Source: a bacterium (GTDB lineage Bacteria; Bacillota; Clostridia; Lachnospirales; Lachnospiraceae). Taken from it: DNA of 64,000 nucleotides. A model generated the notes under the pieces. It ran no database searches. It was given only the letters and a program-made list of their open reading frames with translations, and was not told the DNA's origin. The stretch spans positions 62,001-126,000 of the forward strand of contig JAMPGX010000003.1 of assembly GCA_023663725.1 (NCBI GenBank), given 5' to 3'. Position numbers and translations under genes: made by a program. Of this stretch, positions 16,427 through 25,590 are shown one piece after another (position 1 is the first letter of the stretch; each line of letters starts with the position of its first letter).

Positions 16427-17611
16427 ATGACAGAAATATTGGGAGACCAGCTGGGAACCGCGGCCAAGGCCCTGGCGGATACGCCGCAGCTGGAACTGAC
16501 TGGTTTGCTCGACCGGTTGGTCGATGACTATTCCACCAAGAAGCAACCCTTGCTGATTCAGATGAAGAAGGGACTGATCAGCAGGGAGAGCTTTCTGGAG
16601 GAGGCGGGACGGTATGCGCAGTCGTCTTACGGCATATCTCCCGAACAGGTCGAGGAATTGACCACTCTATTTGGACAGTATATCTTCGGGTACTCCAGGA
16701 TATCCCCGCTGATTGACGATCGGGAGATTTCAGATATTCGGATTGTAAGCCATGAGAATATCCGTGTCAAAAAACAGGGAAGGCGCATGGATGCGGGAAT
16801 CAGTTTTTTATCAGAAAAGGAATACCGGCAGTTCGTGGACTATGTGGCCACGAAAAACCAGGTCAATATCTCCAATCTGAACGCCATTCAGCGTTTTACT
16901 GACTCGGACAGCCATCCGGATTACATTCTGCGCTTCACGATATCCATGCCTCTGGTAAATACCTACAGTGAGCCCTATCTGTGTATCCGCAAGGTGCCCA
17001 GAGACTTTCCGGAGATGCGGGAGTTAATTGACAGGGGGATGCTCGATCAGGAGCTGGCGGAGCTGCTGATCAGCCGTTTTCGCAGCGGTTCAACGCTGAT
17101 CTGCGGAGGGAACTCCTCCGGTAAGACCACGCTCCTGAACGCGCTCAAGGAGACTCTGCCGGATGATGTGGCGATCCTGGTGACTCAGCAGGCGGATGAA
17201 CTGACGACTAAGCGCCATCCAGACATGATGTTCCTGCACTCTCTGCCGGGCAGCGGGGAGAGCCAGGTCAGCTATGACCTGAAGAACATCAGCATCGCCG
17301 GACTGACAATGGATGTGGATTTCTTTATCATCGGTGAGGTCAAGGGGGATGAGGCCCTGTATCTGCTGAACGCGGCCTATACGGGGCAACTCTGCGCCGC
17401 CACTCTCCACGCCCCGTCCGCGGACCGGGCGGTGGACAAGCTGGTGGACTATGCCATGTACGGCAGCAGGTATTCGCGGGACGAGCTGATGCAGATGATG
17501 GAATGTTTTACCACTGTGGTCTATATGGAGAGATATCGGGTAAAGCAGGTGTTTGCCAATCGGGGCTGGGACCGAAGGAGCAGGGAGATGACATATGAGA
17601 GACTGTATTAG
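16427..17611 (+). CDS. cpaF: CpaF/TadA-type pilus assembly ATPase
   Basis: 394 residues of the type II/IV secretion ATPase superfamily. After an N-terminal domain come the Walker A motif GGNSSGKTTLL near residue 226, the Asp-box-like DVAILVTQQADEL, the Walker B region FFIIGEVKGDEAL near 298, and the His-box ATLHAPSADRAVDKLVDY near 325. It powers assembly of Tad (type IVb) pili. The start is preceded only by a distant AGGTGA. It overlaps the next gene by 17 bases, confirming operon structure. Confidence 0.92.
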   Translation: MTEILGDQLGTAAKALADTPQLELTGLLDRLVDDYSTKKQPLLIQMKKGLISRESFLEEAGRYAQSSYGISPEQVEELTTLFGQYIFGYSRISPLIDDREISDIRIVSHENIRVKKQGRRMDAGISFLSEKEYRQFVDYVATKNQVNISNLNAIQRFTDSDSHPDYILRFTISMPLVNTYSEPYLCIRKVPRDFPEMRELIDRGMLDQELAELLISRFRSGSTLICGGNSSGKTTLLNALKETLPDDVAILVTQQADELTTKRHPDMMFLHSLPGSGESQVSYDLKNISIAGLTMDVDFFIIGEVKGDEALYLLNAAYTGQLCAATLHAPSADRAVDKLVDYAMYGSRYSRDELMQMMECFTTVVYMERYRVKQVFANRGWDRRSREMTYERLY

Positions 17612-18536
17612 AATATTGCTGCTGATGGAACTGCTGGTGGGATTTCTGCTGTTGTTTCTGTGGATCAGGCGGGGCAGTATATTGCGTTCGCTGTGGCGCA
17701 GGGCCTATGATTCCCTGGAGATGGCTGCGGCGAGGAGAGTTCAGGACAACAGGCGCAGCCTGCAGGCGCTGTCGGCAAAAAAGAATTTCTGGCAGCGCAT
17801 GGAACAAAGGCTGATATATAGCGGCATAAGCAGATACTTCCCCTTTTTGACCCCAGAGCTGTGGGTTCTGGCACATCTGGCGCTGGCGGCGGCAGCCTAT
17901 TTTCTGGCGCTGCTTCTGGGGGCGACATGGCTGGCGGCGCTTCTGGCAGGGCCCGCGCTATGGCTCCTGATCAATTTGGCGGTGAATGTGTGCATGGGAC
18001 GCAACTATAATGCCACTGACGAAAATCTGATGAAGTTCCTCGACTTTCTGGGAAATTACAGCATCACATCGGGTGAGATCACCGCCGTGCTCAGCCAGGT
18101 GAGTCCCTATGTGGGGGAGCCCTTGAGAAGCGTGCTGGAAGCCTGTTATTATGAGGCACAGACCTCCGGTGACACCAGTATTGCTCTGCTGGCCATGGCG
18201 GAGAAGCTCCAGCATCCAAAGTTCCAGGAACTGGTTCGGAATCTGGAGATCAGCCTCCGATATTCGGCAGATTTGACGGTAATGGTGGCGCAGAGCAGAC
18301 GATCTCTGCGGGAATACACCCGAATGAGACAGGAGAGAAGGTCTCTGGTGCGGGAGGCATGGGTCAATATCGTGATTCTGGGCGCCATGGTAGTGGTCAT
18401 CCTAAAGGCGCTGGAAGCGCTGGTGGGCATTCCGCTGTCCAGGATCATGTTGCACACCCTGCCGGGAATTGGCTGCCTGGCAGTGATCGGGACGATATTG
18501 CTGCTATTTTACAGGCAGGTGAGAAACTTGGATTAA
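17595..18536 (+). CDS. TadB-like pilus inner-membrane platform protein
   Basis: 313 residues. One N-terminal helix (residues 5-25), a cytoplasmic basic linker, a helical pair near 95-130, a soluble helical domain resembling T2SSF/GspF (VRNLEISLRYSADLTVMVAQS near 210-230), and two C-terminal helices (255-275 and 285-305). This is the layout of TadB, which forms the membrane platform with TadC. AGGGAGA precedes the start, which overlaps the end of the ATPase gene. Confidence 0.82.
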   Translation: MRDCIRILLLMELLVGFLLLFLWIRRGSILRSLWRRAYDSLEMAAARRVQDNRRSLQALSAKKNFWQRMEQRLIYSGISRYFPFLTPELWVLAHLALAAAAYFLALLLGATWLAALLAGPALWLLINLAVNVCMGRNYNATDENLMKFLDFLGNYSITSGEITAVLSQVSPYVGEPLRSVLEACYYEAQTSGDTSIALLAMAEKLQHPKFQELVRNLEISLRYSADLTVMVAQSRRSLREYTRMRQERRSLVREAWVNIVILGAMVVVILKALEALVGIPLSRIMLHTLPGIGCLAVIGTILLLFYRQVRNLD

Positions 18537-18559
18537 TATATTGGGGGGAAAGAAAATTT

Positions 18560-19402
18560 ATGGATTTTGTGATGATACACAGAATTTTGCAGGGAATACA
18601 GCTGACAGCCGCGTTGTTGATCGGCGTAGAGGGAATCTGCCTGATGGCCGGCGGACATACCAGGGAGGTGGTTCTGCGCACCTATGATGCCTTCTGTATG
18701 CGGGCCCGCAGCAAAAAGGGGCTGCTGTGGGACTATGAGAAATGTGAAGAATTCCTCCGCGTCAACGGCGCGGCGTACCACTATGGAAAATGGATGAATC
18801 CCATCAGCTTTGTAACCCTCTGCGTGGTTCTGGCAGGCGCGGGAATGTTGATCGGACTCTCCTGGGGTGTGTTGCCGGGAATTGCGGGAGCTGTGCTGGC
18901 TGCCGTTTTGCCGGGGCTGTTGTTGGAGCGCATGAACCAGCGGGATAACGAGGCCATGCTGACAGAGCTGAATCTGGTGTACAACGCGCTGGCGATACAG
19001 ATCAGGGCGGGAGTCTACATCACAGACGCTTTGGCAGAGGTATATGGAAGCGTGAGTCAGGTCCGTCTGCGCGACGGACTCCAGAACCTGTCCGGCGCCA
19101 TCGTGATGAAGGCCGATCTGGATGAAGCGCTGGAACAGTTTCAGGGGCAATTTAACAACCGCTATATCGACTCGCTGTGTATTACGATCATGCAGGCCAT
19201 GGAGTCGGGGCAGGCGGTGGAGCTGCTGGGAGATATCGCGGACCAGATCAGGGATATGGAGCTGACGCTGCAAGGTCGCAGAAAGGAAAGGCTGGATCGC
19301 AGCATCACCTTCTACCAGCTGGGGATATTTGCCGCGATTATCGCGGTGGTGCTGTATGCTTGTGTAGAGCATATGTTTATGAATAATGTGTTTTGGAATT
19401 GA
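18560..19402 (+). CDS. TadC-like pilus inner-membrane platform protein
   Basis: 280 residues from the ATG at 18560, preceded by GGGGGGA; upstream open frame runs back into TadB and is not real. It has an N-terminal helix, a helix pair near residues 80-120 and a C-terminal helix, with a T2SSF-like domain (ELNLVYNALAIQIRAGVYITDALAEVYG near 135; MQAMESGQAVELLGDIADQIRDME near 211). It pairs with TadB. It is followed not by the pilin gene directly but by an inserted R1 repeat. Confidence 0.82.
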   Translation: MDFVMIHRILQGIQLTAALLIGVEGICLMAGGHTREVVLRTYDAFCMRARSKKGLLWDYEKCEEFLRVNGAAYHYGKWMNPISFVTLCVVLAGAGMLIGLSWGVLPGIAGAVLAAVLPGLLLERMNQRDNEAMLTELNLVYNALAIQIRAGVYITDALAEVYGSVSQVRLRDGLQNLSGAIVMKADLDEALEQFQGQFNNRYIDSLCITIMQAMESGQAVELLGDIADQIRDMELTLQGRRKERLDRSITFYQLGIFAAIIAVVLYACVEHMFMNNVFWN

Positions 19403-19414
19403 GTGAAAATCAAT

Positions 19415-19635
19415 TAGACAATTGCGAAACTTGGTTACTATGCGAGTGTCATTGTGTACATTGTACATTCCAACGCAAGCACGCTCTCGCTCCGTTCTCA
19501 CCGTAGCGGTACTAAGCTCGTGCCGAATAAATTCGGCAAACCTCGCTAAGTACCGACGGCTCGAAAGGGCATTGCTTATGGAATATACAATATGCACAAT
19601 TCGGTACTGGCAAAAGACAGTTTTGAAATTACCTA
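19415..19635 (+). repeat. R1 repeat, copy 1 (imperfect palindrome, about 221 bp)
   Basis: Begins TAGACAATTGCG and ends near AAATTACCTA. Outer arms ATTGTGTACATTGTAC..TTCCA and TGGAATATACAATATG..CACAAT are inverted; the centre CGGTACTAAGCTCGTGCCG..CTAAGTACCG can form an apical stem. It lies inside the Tad locus between the tadC-like gene and the small pilin-like gene. Confidence 0.85.
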
Positions 19636-19668
19636 CTAGAATTAATTAAAGAAAAGGAGAGACAAGAG

Positions 19669-19899
19669 ATGAACAGATGGAAAAGAAATGATAGAGTGTG
19701 TGCGGTTAGGAGAGATCGGAAAAGGAGATTTTTGCAGGCTTTGGCGGGGAAGAGCAGTGGCATCGACGGGCTGTTAGTGACGGTGGGACTGTGTATTATT
19801 GCGCTGCTGCTGTGCGTGGTCATGAAGGACAAGCTGGAGATATTTATCGGAACAATCGTGGATGCGCTGTCTGAAAAGGCTGTGGGAATTCTGGGATAG
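19669..19899 (+). CDS. Small Flp1-like pilin candidate
   Basis: 76 residues: a basic N-terminal tail (about 30 residues), then GIDGLLVTVGLCIIALLLCVV as a single hydrophobic helix and a short amphipathic tail. Size, position and layout fit the Flp1-like pilins of clostridial Tad loci, but the classical G/xxxxEY cleavage signature is not obvious. AAGGAGAG precedes the ATG. It is the first gene after the inserted R1 repeat, so its expression may depend on read-through of that repeat or on a separate promoter. Confidence 0.65.
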   Translation: MNRWKRNDRVCAVRRDRKRRFLQALAGKSSGIDGLLVTVGLCIIALLLCVVMKDKLEIFIGTIVDALSEKAVGILG

Positions 19900-19908
19900 G
19901 AGGCTTGG

Positions 19909-20319
19909 ATGAGAGGCAAAAGACAAGGCTCGGTAATGGATTTTATGTCAGTGTGTATCTGTATTCTGGCGATGTCTATCGTGTTGACAGCCTACTTCTA
20001 TTGCAGTGACCTGCTTCTGCGCAAGGGGCAGGTCAGCCAGGTGGCCAGGTGCTATATCCTGAAGATGGAGACGATGGGTTGTCTGACAGAAGGGGATAAG
20101 AACCAGTTGCTGGCGGAATTGCACTCCATAGGGATGCAGGGGATTGATCTGTCAGGGAGTACGGTGAACCCTGTGGAATACGGTGATTCTGTCATCCTGC
20201 ATATCCGCGGGAGAATGCGGGGGAGAGTATGGGAGGAGAAGCATGACCTGTTTCAGTCGGTTTTCACGGCCCGCGAGGTGCCGGTGGAAGAGCTGCGCAT
20301 GTCCACTGCCAAGCATTAG
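19909..20319 (+). CDS. TadE/DUF4320-like pseudopilin
   Basis: 136 residues with a short basic start (MRGKRQGSVMDFM) and one hydrophobic helix (about residues 11-35), then a soluble domain. Short proteins of this shape follow the pilin gene in clostridial Tad loci and are thought to be minor pilins. It begins 9 bases after the pilin-like gene behind TAGGAGG. Family assignment is by position and layout rather than strong motifs. Confidence 0.65.
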   Translation: MRGKRQGSVMDFMSVCICILAMSIVLTAYFYCSDLLLRKGQVSQVARCYILKMETMGCLTEGDKNQLLAELHSIGMQGIDLSGSTVNPVEYGDSVILHIRGRMRGRVWEEKHDLFQSVFTAREVPVEELRMSTAKH

Positions 20320-20905
20320 GCGCCAAAGTCACAGGCGTAAGGGGCTGCAATCCAGGGAAGGGCAGGCGGATGTGGTGATCGCTATGTTCTTGTTCCTGAT
20401 GGCGCTGACCGTGGCATTGTTTCAATTTAAAACATATGTGTATATGGTTGCCGGAGCATATGTGGAGGATGCTCTGGCAGCCTCAGCCCTGGCCTCGGCT
20501 CTGATTGATGTGGAGGAGTATGGAAGGAGCCACAACGTCCGCATAGCAGATACGCGAAATGCGTTTCGAATCTATCGCGACGCACTGTATCATAACCTGG
20601 CGCTGGATGAGGATGGATTCAGTGAAAAGTCGGAATTGCTGACAGGGAGAGTGCTGCTGGAGAAATACGTCGTCTATAATGTGTCAGAGGAGGAGATACA
20701 GATTGCGTCCTATGATGGGGAAGGCAACTGTCTGGCATTGGAGAGCGCTATGGCGGGAACAGTCCGGACGCCGGACGGTATATTGGTAGAGCATACCACT
20801 GTGTACGGATGCATAAGCTTCCAGGTCAATGGGCTGCTCGGTGAGATCATAGATGCGAGAAAAGAGAAAAGTATAGATATAGTGAGGTGCGATAGTGGAG
20901 AATAG
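20243..20905 (+). CDS. Second pseudopilin-like membrane protein of the Tad locus
   Basis: Start placed at the ATG at 20243 because GGGAGGAG lies 5-6 bases upstream; this gives 220 residues and a 77-base overlap with the preceding gene. A later start near the hydrophobic segment (MFLFLMALTVALF) is possible. After a basic segment the protein has one hydrophobic helix preceded by SREGQADVV, then a soluble domain. No firm family match; the position suggests a minor pilin. Confidence 0.55.
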   Translation: MTCFSRFSRPARCRWKSCACPLPSIRRQSHRRKGLQSREGQADVVIAMFLFLMALTVALFQFKTYVYMVAGAYVEDALAASALASALIDVEEYGRSHNVRIADTRNAFRIYRDALYHNLALDEDGFSEKSELLTGRVLLEKYVVYNVSEEEIQIASYDGEGNCLALESAMAGTVRTPDGILVEHTTVYGCISFQVNGLLGEIIDARKEKSIDIVRCDSGE

Positions 20906-21587
20906 AGAAAGAAAGGACAGAGAAAACAGAAAGCTCCATGGAGGTGAGGAGCGCAAAAGGGTATTGCCGGGAGTGATATTGGCAGCTTTTGTGGCGGCAC
21001 TTGTCACTTATGCGGTGCTGCTACATATAGAAAAGAATGCGCTGAGCGCATATGAGAAGGCGGATTGCTGGATTCTGACAGAGAGTGTGGAAAAAGGAAC
21101 CGAGATTGCGCAGAACAATATTCCCCAGTTGTTTCAACGCGTGCAGATGGATGCGCGGCATATTCCGCAGGAGGCGCTGACAGACCCGGAAAGCTTAGTG
21201 GGAAGTCAGGCGGCAATCGCCATTCCGCAGGGAAGCATAGCCACCGCTCCCATGTTCACGAGAAGGGGAATCTATAGGGCAGCGCTGGAGCATCCGGTGA
21301 TTGCAGGCTGCAAGGCGGAGGATCTGTATCAGCTGGTCAGTGGGACACTGCGCAGCGGGGATCGGATTCATATCTACACCGTGGATGAGGAACAGGGCGA
21401 TGCCTATCTGGTCTGGGATGACGTGATGGTATATCAGACATTTGACTCTTCGGGCAATGTCATTGCCCCTCAGGATACGGTATCCGCGGCGGCCAGAATC
21501 AATGTACTGTTGGAGGAGGAGAGCGCGGAGCTTTTTTACAGCGAGCTGTACAAGGGCTCTCTGCGGGTGGTGAAGCTATGGGAATAA
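20895..21587 (+). CDS. CpaB/RcpC-like pilus protein with SAF domain
   Basis: 230 residues starting at GTG (20895), overlapping the previous gene by 11 bases. A charged N-terminus precedes one helix (VILAAFVAALVTYAVLLHI). Then comes an SAF-like domain: WILTESVEKGTEIAQNNI, and AAIAIPQGSIATAPMF. CpaB/RcpC proteins act in the cell envelope during Flp pilus assembly. Its stop overlaps the next start by 10 bases. Confidence 0.75.
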   Translation: MENRERKDRENRKLHGGEERKRVLPGVILAAFVAALVTYAVLLHIEKNALSAYEKADCWILTESVEKGTEIAQNNIPQLFQRVQMDARHIPQEALTDPESLVGSQAAIAIPQGSIATAPMFTRRGIYRAALEHPVIAGCKAEDLYQLVSGTLRSGDRIHIYTVDEEQGDAYLVWDDVMVYQTFDSSGNVIAPQDTVSAAARINVLLEEESAELFYSELYKGSLRVVKLWE

Positions 21588-24500
21588 GGAAGATCAGGAA
21601 ATGCCTTGCTCTGATGACAATGCTTGTAGCACTGTGCTTTGCACTGTCCGACGTACAGGCTGGCAGTGGAGTAAGCATATCCTACAGTCCAGACGGTCAG
21701 GCATTTACCACCAACAGCGGAGACACCTCCGGAATATGGTATGAAAATGGGACGATCGTGCACATTCAGGATGAGCGCCCTGCGCTGTGTCCCAGGGAGG
21801 GAGAGCATGTCTATTATTGGAAACGCACGGGAAGGATTCCCATTGCCTACTGGAAGGTAAGACATCCCTACGGAAAATGCATTCATAATAATTATAGTCA
21901 ATCCACGACTTTTCATGGTGTGCCGTTCGGAAAGAGGAAATGCCATAGAAATTATTATTCCGGCTGGTTGGGATACTGCAGGGATTGCGGCGAGGTCGTC
22001 GCCAACCTTTACTTTTACATGAATGCGGATACCGCCGCGGCGTTGAAGGAGCTTCAGACAGGGATGGCCTATTATTATCTCTGTCCCTGGTGCAATAATC
22101 TGGAGCAGGGGCAGGAGCTTGCGCCTCATATCTGTCAGGAGATATCAGCCAACCAATACCATATCGTCTATGATTCTAATGGCGGCAGAGGCTATATGGC
22201 TTCCAGCGCGCATATGTATAACGACGCAGTTGTCTATGAGGGGCGGGCGGTGACTCCTCAGACGACACTGTCTCTCTGCAGCTTTCAGCGGAGCGGATAC
22301 CGTTTCAGCGGCTGGAATACAAATCCGGACGGCACAGGCCAGGGGTATTCGGATGGGGAGAGGATCACGAACCTGTCAAGCCAGGAGCAGGGAGAAGTGA
22401 CTCTGTATGCCCAATGGACAAAAGAGGAATCCATACTCCGCATCGATCCCGCGGGGGGAAGCTATCGGAATCAAAAGGGAATCTCTGTCTTCCCGGGGCA
22501 ATATGGCGACACTCATTTTCTGGACGAGAGGAAGCTGATTCCTCCGTCGGGATATACGGTATCCTTTGATGCCAGGGGAGGAAAGCCGGTAGAAAGTCTC
22601 ACCAGCAGGCAGATATTTCGGGAATGGAGCATGACCATGCCATTTTGTGGGCAGATGGACGGCAATATCTACCGCTATCTGGGGGAAAATGGTGCGGAGG
22701 ATACCGTTACTGCCAGATATAGCCAACAGGGTATTATTCTGCCCGAGGCCAGCAAATCGGGTCAGGCCTTTGGCGGATGGTATTATGATCCTCAGTGCAT
22801 GCGGATTGCAGGCGGAGCCGGAAGCAGCTTTATGCCTCAGGAGGACGTCACTCTGTATGCTGGCTGGGTGGAGCTGCAGCTACAGTCACAGGACAATTAT
22901 CGCTCTAACAGTGGAAAAGGGGCGGTGGATTTAAGCTGGAACCAGGGAGATGACCTTGGAAAAAGCTATAAGCTATATCAGCGCAGGGAGGGACAGGCGT
23001 GGCAGTTGATCAGTTCGGCTACAGATATCGGCGCGGACCACAGTGTATCCTGCAAAATAGATTATACCGGAAGACAGGGACGCTATCAGGTGCCACTTGC
23101 TGGATTCTACCAGCTTGCGTTGACTGGCGCTCAGGGGGGTAATTACGGAAGTCATATGGGCGGAAAGGGAGGTTTGGCTCAAGGCGTTTTTTATTTGTCG
23201 CAGGGAGAAATCCTGACCTATGAGCTGGGAGGGCAGAATGGTTATCATGGGGGCGGCAGCGCCACAGCCTATGGGGGTGGCGGTGGATACAGCCAGCTAT
23301 CCTCGAACCGGCAGGGGGTACTATTGATTGCCGGAGGCGGCGGGGGTGCCACACAAGCTCACGATGGAATGCCCGGCGGTTCCACGCAGAAAAATGTTTC
23401 CGGATGCGATGGAGAGAGCGGTAAGGCTGGAGGCGGTGGGGGGCTTTATGGGGGCTGCGGAGGCGATTGGACCCTGCATCATCACACAGGGGATTGCCGC
23501 CACTTGCATCAGGGAGACGCGGGCGAAGGAGGAGGGTGCTATACTGTGCAGATAGCCTGTGGAAGCACCTCTTTCCGACAGGAAAAGACGGGCAGCACTT
23601 TTTACTATGGGAATATTACAGACGACGGAAAACCGTGTTTTTGCGTGCGCTGCGGTAGCTATAGCTGTCCTGGACACTCCGGCGCCAACTATAGATATGT
23701 CTGCGATAGCTGTGGCAAAGCGTATGAGCCCCACGCGCCGGCCATATGCGATGTACGCAGAGGATATGCACCGGGCTGTGGCAGGACGCAGGACTATGTC
23801 TGCGGCATGACAGAGGGTCAGGTGCTGGCATCTGAGCCGGCATACGGTGGGGCCAGCTATATCAATACGCAAGCAGGCAGCAACTGTGTAGAGCAGTCAG
23901 GATGGCAGAACGGGGATGGAACCCTGCGGATTACTTCTCTTGCGCTGGGATATCTGGAGATCAACCGGTTAAACGGTGTGGCAGCGCAGGACTGGGGAAG
24001 GCCAGAGAAAATAGATCGGGATACGCTGCGATTGACGGCGTTGGATGAGAAGCGCGTGCGGGTGTCCTTTGCCAAGCCTGCCGACACCGGCACGACTTAC
24101 TATCATAAGGTGGAATCTTATGCTCTGGGCTCAGACCGCGTATTGTACAGCTCAAATGTCACAGTCAATACTTTAGTGACACAGATTCAAGGATACCGGT
24201 ATGTGGTGGACACGCTGGCGGATACCATTGTCAAGGCGTCCCATCAGTGGCATGGAGACGCGGGGGATTATCCGTCCGTGGTGATTCCCATGGGGGATGC
24301 CCTGCAATATCTTCATATAGCCGCGCAGGACCGCGCCGGCAATCTGGGAGAAACGATACATATTCCCCTTTCTGATCAGACCGTGATCTCATGGCCTGTG
24401 AGAACGGAGCAGATACAAATACAGCAGGGCGACAATGTATGGCCTGCGGATGAGTACAATTCATACTATGTCAGGGCAGGTGAGGCGACACCCTTTATGC

Positions 24501-25582
24501 TCTCCTTTCAGGGCGTGCTGTGTGGTCCGGCCAGAGCGGATTATCAGGTGACGCATCTCTATGTCGCTTCCCAGGATCTCACAGAGGGCACAGAAGAGGG
24601 AAGACTGGGCACTATCACTCCGGCAAGGAGTGATATCTCGGCTGGAGTGTGTACCTATCAGGCTCAGGAGCTGCACAAGATATCGGAGGGAAGGCCCTGC
24701 GTGAGAGAGGGCAGCTATACGGTCACCAAGCGCAGCAATCACTGTCGGGATCTGGCGATATCGCAGAAGGTGTATGTACCTGGGGAATTGGATGGGCACC
24801 GGATTCATCTGACGCCGGCGGCCGCGGCGCGCAGTGGTACCAAGATGGTATGCTCAGATCACAATCAGGATGTGCAGCATGGTATATGGGTGATTGTGGA
24901 TGCTGTGCCTCCGGTGATTACAGGCATGGAGCAGTTGGAGGAGATTGACTTTTGGGAGGAAGAGGAGAACGCTGTGATCGAGGTGGAATTGGCTGCCAGG
25001 GACGAGGGAAGCGGACTGGCGGAGTTCTATGTGGAGATATGCAATCAGGACAATGGCAGCAGTCAACGGTTTACCGATTCAGGCACAGGCAGGATTCAGA
25101 TGAGTCTGTCCAGCGAAGATGCTCTGTTTAGCGGGGAGTTTACGGTCATGGTCCATGCCGTAGATCATGTGGGAAACGAGGCTGTGTCTGGCAGCAGGCT
25201 GCAGGGCTTGTCTCTGCGGGCGGAGGTGGAACGGATACTGGAGCCGCATGCTCCGGTGTTTAAGGCCGGAGAAAGCGGAACTCTGACCGTTACCGCCGTC
25301 GGTTATGTGGATCGGATCGAGGTGATTTTCCCAGAGGAGATGACAGCGCTGGACCCGTCTCTGAATCGCACTTATGTGTATGACAGATCGGATTATATCC
25401 GAGTGGAGAAGTTGGATTTCATGGTTCCCCTCAGAGTGCCGGAGGCAGTGATGGAGATCACGGTCAGGGCTTACAAGCGGGATACGGACATTGAGCGGCG
25501 GCCCCAGCTGGCTACTATGACAGTAGATGGAAATGTGTTGGATGAGCTGCGCACCCGTCTAAAGCTTGCGGATGAGAATTGA
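21578..25582 (+). CDS. Giant secreted protein with InlB-type repeats and a glycine-rich domain, in the Tad locus
   Basis: 1334 residues. A signal peptide (about residues 1-29) is followed by two CxxC pairs (YCRDCGE, LCPWCNN), then InlB/Listeria-Bacteroides-type beta repeats (YDSNGGRGYM to VTLYAQWT; FDARGGKP; GGWYYDPQC to VTLYAGWVEL). A large glycine-rich domain (about residues 500-680) follows, then another Cys-rich segment (CFCVRCGSYSCPGHSG, CDSCGKAYEPH), and Ig-like regions near 1100-1210. No LPXTG or C-terminal membrane helix is seen. Its overlap with the CpaB-like gene and adjacency to the prepilin peptidase suggest a pilus-associated adhesin (inference). Confidence 0.8.
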   Translation: MGIRKIRKCLALMTMLVALCFALSDVQAGSGVSISYSPDGQAFTTNSGDTSGIWYENGTIVHIQDERPALCPREGEHVYYWKRTGRIPIAYWKVRHPYGKCIHNNYSQSTTFHGVPFGKRKCHRNYYSGWLGYCRDCGEVVANLYFYMNADTAAALKELQTGMAYYYLCPWCNNLEQGQELAPHICQEISANQYHIVYDSNGGRGYMASSAHMYNDAVVYEGRAVTPQTTLSLCSFQRSGYRFSGWNTNPDGTGQGYSDGERITNLSSQEQGEVTLYAQWTKEESILRIDPAGGSYRNQKGISVFPGQYGDTHFLDERKLIPPSGYTVSFDARGGKPVESLTSRQIFREWSMTMPFCGQMDGNIYRYLGENGAEDTVTARYSQQGIILPEASKSGQAFGGWYYDPQCMRIAGGAGSSFMPQEDVTLYAGWVELQLQSQDNYRSNSGKGAVDLSWNQGDDLGKSYKLYQRREGQAWQLISSATDIGADHSVSCKIDYTGRQGRYQVPLAGFYQLALTGAQGGNYGSHMGGKGGLAQGVFYLSQGEILTYELGGQNGYHGGGSATAYGGGGGYSQLSSNRQGVLLIAGGGGGATQAHDGMPGGSTQKNVSGCDGESGKAGGGGGLYGGCGGDWTLHHHTGDCRHLHQGDAGEGGGCYTVQIACGSTSFRQEKTGSTFYYGNITDDGKPCFCVRCGSYSCPGHSGANYRYVCDSCGKAYEPHAPAICDVRRGYAPGCGRTQDYVCGMTEGQVLASEPAYGGASYINTQAGSNCVEQSGWQNGDGTLRITSLALGYLEINRLNGVAAQDWGRPEKIDRDTLRLTALDEKRVRVSFAKPADTGTTYYHKVESYALGSDRVLYSSNVTVNTLVTQIQGYRYVVDTLADTIVKASHQWHGDAGDYPSVVIPMGDALQYLHIAAQDRAGNLGETIHIPLSDQTVISWPVRTEQIQIQQGDNVWPADEYNSYYVRAGEATPFMLSFQGVLCGPARADYQVTHLYVASQDLTEGTEEGRLGTITPARSDISAGVCTYQAQELHKISEGRPCVREGSYTVTKRSNHCRDLAISQKVYVPGELDGHRIHLTPAAAARSGTKMVCSDHNQDVQHGIWVIVDAVPPVITGMEQLEEIDFWEEEENAVIEVELAARDEGSGLAEFYVEICNQDNGSSQRFTDSGTGRIQMSLSSEDALFSGEFTVMVHAVDHVGNEAVSGSRLQGLSLRAEVERILEPHAPVFKAGESGTLTVTAVGYVDRIEVIFPEEMTALDPSLNRTYVYDRSDYIRVEKLDFMVPLRVPEAVMEITVRAYKRDTDIERRPQLATMTVDGNVLDELRTRLKLADEN

Positions 25583-25590
25583 GGCGCGTG

